From positions 25,114,501-25,178,500 of the forward strand of contig NC_089039.1 in the NCBI RefSeq assembly GCF_034140825.1: a DNA stretch of 64,000 bases, in the 5' to 3' direction. Source of the stretch: Oryza sativa Japonica Group (taxonomy: Eukaryota; Streptophyta; Magnoliopsida; Poales; Poaceae). Below the pieces are notes generated by a model. That model worked only from the letters and a program-made list of their open reading frames with translations. It did no database searches and had not been told where the DNA came from. Below, piece by piece: positions 13,901 to 23,847 of the stretch (positions are counted from its first letter, which is position 1; each line of letters opens with the position of its first letter). The translations under genes were made by a program, and so were the position numbers.

Positions 13901-16312
13901 GTTCTTGGGATAGTGGTGACAATTGGAATGCCCCAAAGTCATCTGATGAAAATCAAACTTCCGCTTGGAACAGTTCAGAAGATAAAAGGCCATCTGGAGG
14001 TGAGCGGTCTGTTTGAAATTGATACCTTGTATTAGATTTGCATGGTCAATATACTTTTGTCTACATGTGCATGTGTTTTCTTCTTTATGTTTTGGATCCC
14101 ATATTTATTTGAATAGTGCTATTGAGATTTGAATAAACTTTTTTTTAACTTCAACAGGAGCATGCTACTTGAATTTCTTGCTTTGATTGCTATTGTGGTT
14201 ACTTAGGTTTAGTAATATGGTTTCTACTTAGATTTAAACTTGATAATGCTCTTTTTGGGTATTGGTAAACAAAATGATCCTTAGGTTTAGCAAGATGGTG
14301 CTACTCTGGGTGCTGGAGGGTATCAAAACTATTTGCTCGAAGTTTTATCAATACAAGCTAATGCACGCGCTTTGCTACGGGTAAAGGAAAAAAATATCAT
14401 AATATTGTCTAAAATTGATAAAATCATACTTCCCATGTGATAGGGAAGACTCACCTTAATTTAATTTTATATGTTGCTATCCATTTAGACTTAGTAGTTA
14501 TGTAATATTAAGAAGTTCAAAATATGTAAAAAAAACTGCAATGAGAGTAGGTAGGGTGGCTGATTCACTGCAACCACCATGAAATTCTTTTTAAAGGAGT
14601 ATAGATGTTGAAGGGCTTTATTTCTGTTCTGTTGCATAGGTCATAGGTGAACAAAGTGATTGTTGATAAGTTCTAAAGGTGAAGATAATTAAATTTAGCC
14701 ATATCTATTATTCTACTTGATGTTTTAAGCTATAGTTGTGCGCTGACTTGTATATCTTGTAGGCCAAGAGCAACAAAGTGGTGCTTGGGCTAGCAAGATG
14801 ACTTCTACTGCTGGCGCTGAGGATAAAAGTGATGCCTGGGGCACCAAGGCGGAAGGCAATTCTGGTAGCACTGGGGGAAAGTGGGAGAATGCTTCATCTG
14901 GTAATTCTGATGCCAAGTAAATTTCTTGTTCTGTTCAATGGTGGATATACTACAGAGCTTATGGTTTCCTATCATGTTCAGGGGAAGAGCAGCAAAGCGA
15001 CCCTTGGGGAAGCAAGATCTGTTCTAATGAAGGTGCTTAGAGGATATTAAATTGTCTCTCTTTGTTGTATGCTTGATTTTTGAGCTAAATAATTGATTTT
15101 GTCCATGTATTTACATGTTGCCTTGCAATGCTTATATTATACTACTAACTTGTAGGCAAAGAACAAGAAACTGACCCTTGGACAAGCAAGGTGACATCCA
15201 CTGCAGATGCTGATGATAACAATAATGTCTGGAACACTAGCGCAAGTGATACTGCCTCTGGGAGTGAGAGCAAGTGGGGCAATGCTGGGGCAGAGGAAAA
15301 GGCAGATGCCTGGAAAAGTAAAGTGGGGAGTGAAAATAGTGGAGGTTGGAATCAGAAATCTTCTTGGGGTAAACCAAGCTTCTCAGGTGGAGAGCAGGAA
15401 CCAGCTTGGAGCAATCCAAAGAATGGTGATGATAACAGTGGATATGGTAGGGGTGGATTTGGACGAGGAAATCGAGGCAGAGGGAGAGGAAGAAATTTTG
15501 GTGATAGTGGATCCTCATGGAGCGGAGGAAGTTACAGAAATGATGAGTCACGTGGAGAGAGATCTGAAGATCGCTGGAACACACGAGATTCTGATGGTGG
15601 CAGAGGAAGAGGAAGAGGACACTTTGGCAGAGGTGATCGCAATCAAGGTAATAACTATGGTTCGGGTGACAACAATGACAGAACCTGGGGTTCTGGCAGG
15701 GGAAACAGGGACCAGGATGGTTGCAAAAATTGGAACCGAAATGATGACAGAAGACCGTTCGGTCAAGATCGAGGTGGTGACTGGTCCCAATCTTCCGACT
15801 GGAACGCCAACAAAGGACAGTCCAGCTGGGGAGCGCCAAAACCTTCTGGTGGAGATGACCAGGCAGGAAAAAACAATGGAAACAATCCGTGGGGTGCTCC
15901 TGCTGACAGCATGACTGGTGGTGGATCCGGTGGAGGAGGGTCTTGGAAAAATAAGACTGAGGATACCTGGAATTCGTCTGGAGGAACAAGGGATTCAGGT
16001 ACGACCCCAGGAAAATCTTCTTGGGGTGGATCAGAAGATGGCCAAAAGAAAGAAGGATCATGGGGGAAAAGCGAGGGGAGCGGGAGACAAGTCGGTGGAG
16101 GCAGCTCCTGGGACAAGCCGGATGGAGGATGGAACAGCAGCAAGTGCGAGGGCACCCAAGGAGGTGGCGGCGGTAGCTCCTGGGACAAGGCGGATGGCGG
16201 GAACAGTAACAAGGGCACCCAAGGAGGTGGTGGCGGCAGCTCCTGGGACAAGGCAGATGGCGGATGGAACAGCAGCAGCAAGGGTGGGAGCTCCGGCAAT
16301 GGTGGGTGGTAA
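4918..16312 (+). CDS. KTF1: KTF1/SPT5-like transcription elongation factor with WG/GW tail
   Basis: Plant SPT5-like protein (Arabidopsis KTF1/RDM3/SPT5L), which follows Pol V and binds ARGONAUTE4 through WG/GW motifs in RNA-directed DNA methylation. Twenty exons join in phase to 1596 codons: 4918-5176, 6161-6408, 6492-6647, 7031-7189, 7290-7373, 7937-8004, 8119-8508, 8590-8638, 8711-8863, 10282-10437, 10780-10831, 10905-11063, 11133-11169, 11293-11327, 11424-11475, 11689-11738, 12665-13999, 14763-14900, 14982-15032, 15156-16312. Order: basic then acidic Glu/Asp N-terminus (1-86), NGN domain (about 163-250), KOW modules near 265-300, 440-470, 505-540 and 600-645, then a low-complexity tail from about 705 with roughly 25 WG/GW dipeptides and two GRGRG blocks. 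The exon 7 donor is GTCAGT, slightly weak. Introns 9, 10 and 16 carry small transposons. KTF1 assignment rather than canonical SPT5 rests on the WG tail. Confidence 0.9.
9003..9740. mobile_element. Inverted-repeat element in KTF1 intron 9
   Basis: Imperfect inverted ends: TCACTAGTTTAGATATATACC on the left and, read inward from the right, a related stretch around ATCACTGTTTTAGGTCTATACC, each followed by ATCGAA. The ends resemble those of the foldback element at 41705-42100. The intron is about 1.4 kb, long for this gene. A 97-codon open frame inside (9503-9796) shows no recognisable family. Confidence 0.35.
10476..10724. mobile_element. Stowaway-like MITE in KTF1 intron 10
   Basis: Degenerate left end CTTCCTCTATTCCATATTG and right end CAATATGGAACGGAGGGAG form the Stowaway inverted repeat, with TA on both sides. 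About 249 bp, non-coding. Confidence 0.65.
11859..12364. mobile_element. Non-autonomous hAT element in KTF1 intron 16
   Basis: A 506-bp element starting TAGGGGTGGAAA and ending TTTCCACCCCTA, flanked by the identical 8-bp duplication AGTATAAC (11851-11858 and 12365-12372), the hallmark of hAT transposition. Both arms are built of GGCTCG/CGAGCC-rich repeats around an AT-rich centre, so the transcript could fold strongly. No coding frame. Confidence 0.85.
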
Positions 16313-16773
16313 GCTCGATCCAGGATCAGCTGCAATCCATTAGTGCATGTATATAATGGTTGCCATGCAGCTTGAACTTGCTGTATATTTCTACTCTTTC
16401 TAGACTTAGAACGCTATTATTAGTAATAACGTCGCCATGCTACTCTAAACTACGAACTTACCTTAATTCCAGCAGAACATTATCTATTGCTGACGGTTAT
16501 TAAGGTAGCTTTGTATCACCATCTCTACGATTCCCAGGTGTTTTTATGCTCCTTTTGTTTTGACGATGTGATATTTTGTGTTAGTTTGATGGATGCGCCT
16601 CTGGGCATAATGATGAAGCTCTCAAACACCGTTTCTCCATGGTTGCGTGCGCTTCACAAGGGTTATGTAACTTATGTTACTGCTGTAGGATATACATAGG
16701 ACAATAACAATGCAATTACTTTGTTATCCGCAGACCCCTGCTTTGTTCCTGTAACGTTGATAATCCCCTGTTA

Positions 16774-17100
16774 TGGTTTTAGCATCCGTTTTGATAATTT
16801 TGGATCAATTATGGTATATTATATTATTATATGCCATAGCACAGTAAACACATCGCTAAGGCTTAGAGTAAGTTTTAGAGTGAGTTTAATAGTATAGCCA
16901 ACTACTAGCTCTAAATTATCTCTAGTCACATACACATTATGTTTTGTAGTCTGCTGCAGCTGGCTTTAAATATGTAGTCCGCTGCTTTTATCTCTCCTTA
17001 TTTATCTCCTCAATATGTGTTTATACATGGTTTATAGTATGCTATTATACCTGCTCTTATAATTAATGTAATTAATTATCACCAAAATCTATAGTCTGCT
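16774..17100. repeat. Duplicated spacer segment, copy A
   Basis: It begins with a run around TTTTGATAATTTTGGATCAA and GCCATAGCACAGTAA and ends around GTAATTAATTATCACCAAAA. The same landmarks in the same order recur at 18363-19345. Inside is a small MITE-like inverted pair (GAGTTTAATAG near 16884, CTATTATACCTGCTC near 17042). Confidence 0.6.
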
Positions 17101-17224
17101 CTTATTGGACCCTGCGTGCCTTGCTCCTCATCGCCCACGCGTCCTCCCACCTCGCCACTCTCCTCATCCCTGACTCAACCTACTCCCTTTCCTAGGGCTC
17201 GCCTCTCTATCCCTCTGTCCTCCG

Positions 17225-17494
17225 TTGCCACTACAAATCACTATGCTTCGGCCCGGCCTCCTCTTCCCCGCCGTATCCTTCGTTGTCAAGGAGGTACTCT
17301 GGCGCGCCACCAACACCTACATCGCGCTTGCCGAGCAGGCTGCGGCCCCCGTCCTGCCCACCTTCTGGACGGCGTGTGCTGGTTGCTGTCTCCTCCATGA
17401 GTTTGACCGCAAGTATGTTGGATTCTGCCTCATGTGCCCCTCCTGTCGTCACACCTTCCTTGCCTTTGAAGTCCCTCCTCCGCTGGAGGTTTGA
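17225..17494 (+). pseudogene. DnaJ/DUF3444-type protein fragment
   Basis: An 89-codon frame contains 'PTFWTACAGC', 'LLHEFDRKYVGFCLMCPSC' and 'HTFLAFEVPPP'. This closely recalls the Cys-rich zinc-binding segment that follows the J domain in plant DnaJ proteins with DUF3444 (usual form TFWTxCPxC...LxCPxCxxxFxA). The J domain and DUF3444 are missing, one Cys of the usual pattern is replaced, and the surrounding CT-rich sequence is not coding. It is best read as a captured or decayed gene scrap. Its flanks are repeats, one with a transposon-like arm at 18050-18150. Confidence 0.45.
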
Positions 17495-17885
17495 GGCAAA
17501 GGCAGAGCTAGACCCATCGCCGGCTAAGAAGAAGCCCACATTAAGGACATGTTGTTGCTGCTACTGCGATCAACAGCTAGTCAGCGGTGTCACCACGGTC
17601 ACAGCCACCGTTTCACTTCTATATCTCTTCTCTCGTCTATCGTCCCTCCTCCCGCGCCACACCGTCGCCTCGTATCCCCGCTCAACTGGCCACTCCACTG
17701 CCAGCACCGGTGCTGAATGGGCCAGGATGAGAGAGAGAGAGAGAGGAAAGCCCCGTCGTCATCCTGCCACCGCCTTCACCACTCCCTGTTGTTGTCCCGA
17801 CACCCTGCTGCTGTCAGCCGCCTTCTTGCACCGTTGAGCCAAGAAGAAGAAAGGGGAGAGAGAGAGGGGATGACAAGTGGGTTCT

Positions 17886-17887
17886 AC

Positions 17888-17979
<92 letters not shown>
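17886..17979. repeat. (TTTA)n microsatellite
   Basis: About 23 near-perfect tandem copies of the tetranucleotide TTTA. It creates spurious Leu/Ile/Tyr/Phe frames that are not genes. Confidence 0.95.
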
Positions 17980-18362
17980 TGACTAGGTTGGCACATGCAT
18001 GTCACGTCAGTGAAACTGCCTTCAAAATTGACGGTGGAGTCGTTTTAGACGGTTGTAATAGTTGGGGGACTTGTCATATCTAATTTTGTGGTTGAGGGAT
18101 ACGAATTAGATTCAGCTACTAGTTAAGGGAGTTACAGTGGGCTTATTCCTTTCCGTATGTGGCTTATCCTGACTCGCATTACTGTGGGTTCGGGAAACGG
18201 CGTATGAGACCAATAAATGTATACTCTATTATCCTTGTCCTTCTTAGGTAGGCACGTATATGCCTACAAAAGTATCTAGTGCCCCACAAGTAACGGGTTG
18301 AGCGCACTAGCACGAAAAACATTATTACATAATAAAGAAATGGAAACTTATAGTTATGGAGC

Positions 18363-19345
18363 AATTATGGTTTTGGCGTCCGTTTTGATAGCTTTGGATC
18401 AATTATGGTATATTGTTATATGCCATGAACTAGGGTAAATTTCAATTTGAGACACATTTTATTACTTACGTTTCACTTTGAATCACTTTTTAACTAATAT
18501 TTTTCATTTACTTTGAGCCATGTAATCTTACCTTTGTTTCACTTTAGATCACCCCTGCTGACCTGCTCTCTTATCAAGTATATAAACAATTTCAAATAAG
18601 CCAGCTTCTACTCACAGTTGAACGCCAGCAACTATATTTAGACTATTGCTTTGACATATGATTAAGTTAATGCATATGGAATAAATAATTAAGGGTGGTC
18701 TAAAATATCACAAAGATAAATTTACACGATTCAAAAGTGAAAATATTCATTAAAGGGCGATGCAATAGTAATTAATTAAAAGGTGGTTCAAAGTCAAATT
18801 TACTATTATTAATTACTCTTCTCATAGCACAGTAAGAGCAAGTATAATAGGAGGCCGTAAGTCGGCTAAAGGTTGAGGCAGAGGAGAGAAGAGAGGAGAA
18901 GTGTGTTGTAAACTCTTAGCCGGTTTGGATGTAAGAAGAAAAAAATTTTATGAGAGAGATAAGTGGACCATGTATTAATTGTTAAATTGCTAACTACTCC
19001 CTCCGTATTTTAATGTATGCCGCCGTTGACTTTTTAACCAACGTTTGACTATTCGTTTTATTCAAATTTTTTATGCAAATACAAAAATACTTATGTCATG
19101 CTTAAAGAACATTTGATGATAAATCAAGTCACAATAAAATAAATGATAATTACATAACTTTTTTTAATAAGACGAAAGGTCAAACATTTATTAAAAAATC
19201 AACGACGTCATACATTAAAATACGGAGGGAGTATTATATATGTGGGCTAAGAGAATGCTACAAAGAACCTTATAGCCAATAAATCGGCTGTATTATTAGC
19301 CTACCCATCGCGCTAAAACTTGTGTAATTAATTGTCATCAAAATT
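18363..19345. repeat. Duplicated spacer segment, copy B, with insertions
   Basis: The start matches copy A (TTTTGATAGCTTTGGATCAA, then ATTATGGTATATTGTTATATG). The match breaks at about 18428 and resumes at about 18823 with ATAGCACAGTAA, so about 400 bp were inserted. The end (GTAATTAATTGTCATCAAAA) matches the end of copy A and runs into the DUF6598 stop region. Confidence 0.6.
18997..19231. mobile_element. Stowaway MITE
   Basis: Ends CTCCCTCCGTATTTTAATGT and, on the right, the complementary CATTAAAATACGGAGGGAG, with TA on both sides. About 235 bp, non-coding. It sits inside duplicated segment B. Confidence 0.85.
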
Positions 19346-22236
19346 TATAAGCCCATTGTTGACCAGGTGACACGTACAACTAGCTCCAAGTCTTTCGCCA
19401 TCACCAGCTCGGCTAGGCTGCTCCCATGCTTCTGCGCTTCAAACGACAGATAGCTCCGAGAAACGGCCATGGATAGGCCACCCTCGCCGCCGGTGACAGC
19501 TTCGAGACGAAGGCTCAACTCGTCATCCTGAGCGACGGCCACCACGGCAGAGAATGCCAGTTTCGCCGGCGACGACAACGACGACGACGACGAAGAAGAA
19601 GGGGAGGAGGAGAGTGGTCCATCGAAGAGGACGATCTCGTCCTCGTACCCGCTCGTCAGCGCGGCGGCGTTGAGACGACGGCGCCCGTGACCCGGTGATG
19701 GCGGCGGCGCGCCGCGAACCTCGACCTCCACCGTCGCCTCCACGCCGCGCTCGATGAAGGCGTACGCCATGTCCACGGCCACCGCCGCGCCGCCGCCGCC
19801 GGGCGCCGCCCGGCCGTAGATTCGCGTCTTCAGTTTCTCGCCGACCGGCATGGTAGACGGCGAAGTGAACTCGATGCAGCCGTCGATGAGCTCCACGTCG
19901 TTGCCGTCGCCGTCGCCGCCGCCACCGCGCTTGGCTTTCAAGCTGTACTCAAGTAGCACGCCGTCAATTATGGATGTTCCTCGTGCAGGAGAGATCAAAG
20001 GCAGTGTAGGGCAAACCTGCATTTCGATGCAATAGTAGCAACTTTAATTACCAAGCAAATAGCCGGAATAAAGTTTGTTGGAAAGTCAAATTATCTTTCT
20101 TTAAGATAAAATACTATTAGGTCTTGCCTAGCCCTAACAGTTATACTCCCTCTGTTCATATTATCACGTTTGACTTTTTATTAGTCAAACTTCAACCAAA
20201 TTTATAGAAAAATATAGTAATATTTTTTAAAACAAATTTTGTATCAAAATATATTTAATGTTAAATTTAGTGAAACTAATTTGGTGTATTTAGTGTGGTA
20301 GATGTTGCTAACTTTTTCTATAAATTTGATCAAACCTAAAGAACTTTAAGAAAAAATTAAACAATTTGCTCTTTGTGACAGCTTTAGGGCTTTAGGTGAC
20401 GATGAGGGGCTGTCAAAAAAAACCATTCTCTAGTAGTATTATAATATGAAATGGAGATAGTATATCAAATTTTCTTCCGACTACAAATTTTTGTGTTTTT
20501 TCTCTAAAAAGGGGCGGAGCCATGTGTGGGACAGCTTGGGCTTGGGCCCCACACGTGGCAAAGAATTTCAATGGCAAAATACCAAAATTTAAATAGAAAC
20601 TCAGTGAAAATTTTGAAACAGCATAGCTTCGGCTCTACTCTTAGTGAAATCTTGCCTCCGCCCCTGTCTACAAATATAAATTGTGTACTTTTTTTTTTAT
20701 AATCCACTTACCGGTGTGATGTCGCAGGGGTCGTCCCTAGAGCGGTTGAAGACGTAATTCCTTCGGCAATCCAGTTCATCATGGATCGCCACAAACCCGT
20801 AAACCCTCATCGACTGATCAAGTTGGACGCCGTCGCCGGCAAACCGCATTGAAAAAATCTGGATCATAGTGATCGGGTAGTCTCTGTCCTCAAGGTTCGT
20901 GTATAATTTGTTACCTAGAGAAGCTGAGAAAACAAAATTGAACCCAAGTATTCATCATGGTTTCGATCATCATCATCATCTCATGAATAATGCTACTACC
21001 TCCGTTAAAAAAAAACTAACCTCATACTACACATTCTAGTATAACGAATCTGTACATAGAGTATATATGTTCGGATTTGTTACATATTCTAGTATAACGA
21101 ATCTGGACATAGAGTATATATGTTTGGATTTGTTGTACTAGAATATGTCATATTCTAGTATTATTCTAGTATGATATTAAGTTTTTTTTTGGACGGAGGA
21201 AGTATGTAAGCTAGAAACGGGGTGGTGGTTTTTGCAAAAAGGAAAAATAGATGAACAATTAAAACTACAGTTGTTATAATTGAACTCTGAACAAAAATAA
21301 TTTAAATACCCATGAAAAAGAAAAAAAAATCTTACTTGGATTGGTGTCATGCATAAAGTACATGCGGTGAACGGTATAGAAGAGTGGTTCCGGAAGAGAG
21401 CGAGGTAGGAACTGGACACAGTAGTAGTGTTCCTCCTCGGGCAGTGCAGAGTTCAGCTCTTCAGTTTTTCTCATGCATTCCTCAACTTCCGCGTTGCACT
21501 CGTCGTATTTTGCATTGATTTCTGTAGTTCGATCGTGAAGAGAAAAAAAAAAGTTCAATTTACTGTCCCGTACTATTTCATTGAAGCACTTAGCCCCTAA
21601 ATATTTTTCGATTCATTTTATTTCCTAAACTATTAAAAATGCTTCACTTAATTGGTAAATTACATTTCTCTTCATTGTTTCTATTTATTCGAGTCAATAT
21701 TTTAAAGCCGTATATGATACTATTATCAAAGTTCTAAAATAGTTTAAAAAATTTTCATGACTATTCACTTGAAATTTGAAGCCTCTATGTTTAAATTAGT
21801 CCAAGCGCTTCCAAACCTATGTAAACAACGATTAAAAAATTCCAAAAAAGTTTAGAGATAAGTTATAATGCATATATCAATCCCACAAAATTTCATTGCA
21901 AAAATATAACCAACCAAGAGGGAAACAAAAAAGACAAACACCGTAGGAGAGTAAGTTGAACCATTTCCAACCATTTGAGGTCTAAAATGAACCGAGAAAT
22001 TGTTTAGGAGGTTAAGTGCTTTTTGAAAAAAAAAAGCCGCAAAGTTTGATAAGAATCAAGAGAAGAAACAGAAATGATGAAGTAGATAGGCCACACCAAC
22101 CATCGTCGTCGTCGTCGATCATCGTCGGCGCCTTGGGGCGATCGTCACTGGTCAGTAGCGGCTGTTACTGCAGGTGCTCGGCGAGGTCAAAACCGGCGCC
22201 GCCGCCGTGGCAAGCCTCCTCGGCCGCCACCGCCAT
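19345..22236 (-). CDS. DUF6598 domain protein
   Basis: Grass-expanded DUF6598 family, function unknown. Three exons are clear on the minus strand: 21521-21336 ('EINAKYDECNAEVEECMRK', then 'FYTVHRMYFMHDTNPS'), 20914-20712 ('MIQIFSMRFAGD', 'VYGFVAIHDELD', 'NRSRDDPCDITP') and 20016-19345 ('LPLISPARGTSIIDGVLLEY', 'YAFIERGVEATVEV', 'LSFEAQKHGSSLAELV'). These join in phase and carry the usual DUF6598 landmarks, ending at a TAA at 19347-19345. The first exon is uncertain: an ATG at 22236 opens a frame (MAVAAEEACHGGG) that reaches a stop after 23 codons, and its best donor does not give the phase needed by the next exon. Either a weak donor is used, an exon was missed, or the 5' end is damaged. Confidence 0.72.
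20146..20460. mobile_element. Stowaway-like MITE in DUF6598 last intron
   Basis: Left end CTCCCTCTGTTCATATTATC and right end TATAATATGAAATGGAGATAG are degenerate Stowaway termini with TA at both sides. It lies between the last two exons. Confidence 0.55.
20996..21202. mobile_element. Stowaway-like MITE in DUF6598 intron
   Basis: Ends CTACCTCCGTTAAAAAAAAA and TTTTTTTTTGGACGGAGGAAG with TA on both sides. The body carries repeats of TTCTAGTATAACGAATCTG. Confidence 0.7.
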
Positions 22237-23847
22237 GGTTAGACCTAACCTAGCTAATCAATCGAGGTCGTCTGATGTCTAGCTCAGCTTATAGAATTAT
22301 TATATAAGTTGAAGTTGGGATCGGAATCGACGAAGGCCGGCGAACTATCCGTGTCTGAGCCGAACTGGAAGTCGAAGTTGTGCTTCTTTTACGAGCGGGC
22401 CCATTCGTCAGAGACTAGCTCACAAATCCTCGCTATGTATGTTCTACTCCCGTGGTAGATGGTATTTGAATTAAATTTGAAAATATACTATTCATTCAAT
22501 TTTTTTCAGGAATATTTGGGATGCAAATTTTTTTTACAGAAATATACCGTCGGTCTCGTATAACCGTTGCACGAAAATGACGTGGGAATGACGTCGCGGG
22601 CGGTATCACACAGTAAAAGACCGCGCGGTCTCGCGCATGCAATGAAAGCGGCCGCGGTATGAAAGAGCTAGACCGCTCAAGCGATCATCGACACTGTCGC
22701 TCCATTTGATCAGTGATTAATTACTTAATTAACAATTAACTAATAATAATTAGTGACTAATTGTCTGAATTAACGAATTAACGATTAATTAATAATCAAT
22801 TAATCACTAATTAGGATAATTAATCGCTAATTAAATCGAAATGGCACCGGTATCGCTGATTGCTTGAGCGAGACCGTTCGGTCTCGTTCTTCCATTCCAC
22901 GAGACCACGCGGTCTCGCTCTTTCACTGCGCGATAGGCGTCCACGATGTCATTCCCACGTTATTTTTCGCGTAACGGTTGTGCGAGAACGATGGTATATT
23001 TCTACAAAAGATTTTGCATTCCAAATATTCCTAAGAAAAAATTGAATGAACAATATATTTTCAAATTTAATTCGATGGCATTTGATGCGCACAATAAGAT
23101 TTGGATATACTTTTAGAACGTTAATCATCAATTTTATATGTAAATAGATTCATAAAATCTACTAAAGTTCATAAATATTATAAATAAATACTTTTCAAGA
23201 TAAATCTACATATACATACTTTGAGAAATTGGTGATGGAAGTTTTGAAATATTTATGACGAAAGTAATATATAACAAAATAAAAAATGTGAGCGTATGCC
23301 TTGCCAAGCACGACCTAAGCTAAGCGAAAGAACCATAATTAATGTGCAAGGATACAATGAGAAATTCTGTTACCAAAATAACCATCTTTCAGAACAAAGA
23401 AGCATACCCACCACCCAAGGCATCGTCATCGTCCTGTCGTCCATACGAGTTTTAGAAGGGGAAAAAAAGAGAGAAAGAGTTTTAGCCGAGCAGGTAGATT
23501 GCAAAAGCAACTGCTTGACCTGAACCACCTGATAGACAGGAAGAACAAATCCTTCTTGTACAGTCCTACTGCGAGTGTGCAGCCCGGTCCATCCAGATTA
23601 ATTGGGTCTGCTCCACCACAGATCCAACTTTAGATTATAAGTATAGACAATTCAAAAGACTAGTCTGAAGGGTGAGAACTGTCCCTATCTTTTAAGTCAT
23701 GCTCACATATCATCAATTACCGATGTAAGAATAAACCCAACCATTATACTTCTACTCCTGTTCGGACGGAGACAAGACAGAGAACCTTTCCTAACAAGCG
23801 CGAACCATCTCAAAATTCATTCATTGCAGTACAGGATAATTTGCACA
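22237..23847. other. Spacer between DUF6598 and the GDSL array
   Basis: Upstream flank of the DUF6598 gene and downstream flank of the first GDSL copy. It is dominated by one foldback element (22468-23073). No gene is supported in the remainder. Confidence 0.55.
22468..23073. mobile_element. Mutator-like foldback element
   Basis: Left arm starting GAATTAAATTTGAAAATATA is matched in inverse orientation by the right arm ending at 23073, over about 150 bp with scattered mismatches. The flanks GATGGTATTT (22458-22467) and GATGGCATTT (23074-23083) agree in 9 of 10 bases, fitting the 9- to 10-bp duplication of Mutator-like elements. The centre is an AT-rich, self-complementary TTAATTA-type stretch. 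No transposase. Confidence 0.75.

Larger units (their letters stand above)
16313..19344. other. KTF1 3' flank and duplicated spacer
   Basis: The first few hundred bases are the likely KTF1 3' UTR. A segment near 16774-17100 recurs, split by insertions, near 18363-19345. Between the copies lie a gene scrap (about 17100-17850), a (TTTA)n tract and one terminal arm of an inverted-repeat element. No intact gene is seen. Confidence 0.6.

Noticed and set aside
15237-16335. Long minus-strand frames opposite the KTF1 tail (Pro/Ser-rich)
   Set aside because: They mirror the Gly/Trp/Ser repeat codons of the coding strand, have no splice logic of their own and show no family.
17717-18083. Hydrophobic Leu/Ile/Tyr/Phe repeat frames
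   Set aside because: They are translations of the (TTTA)n microsatellite.
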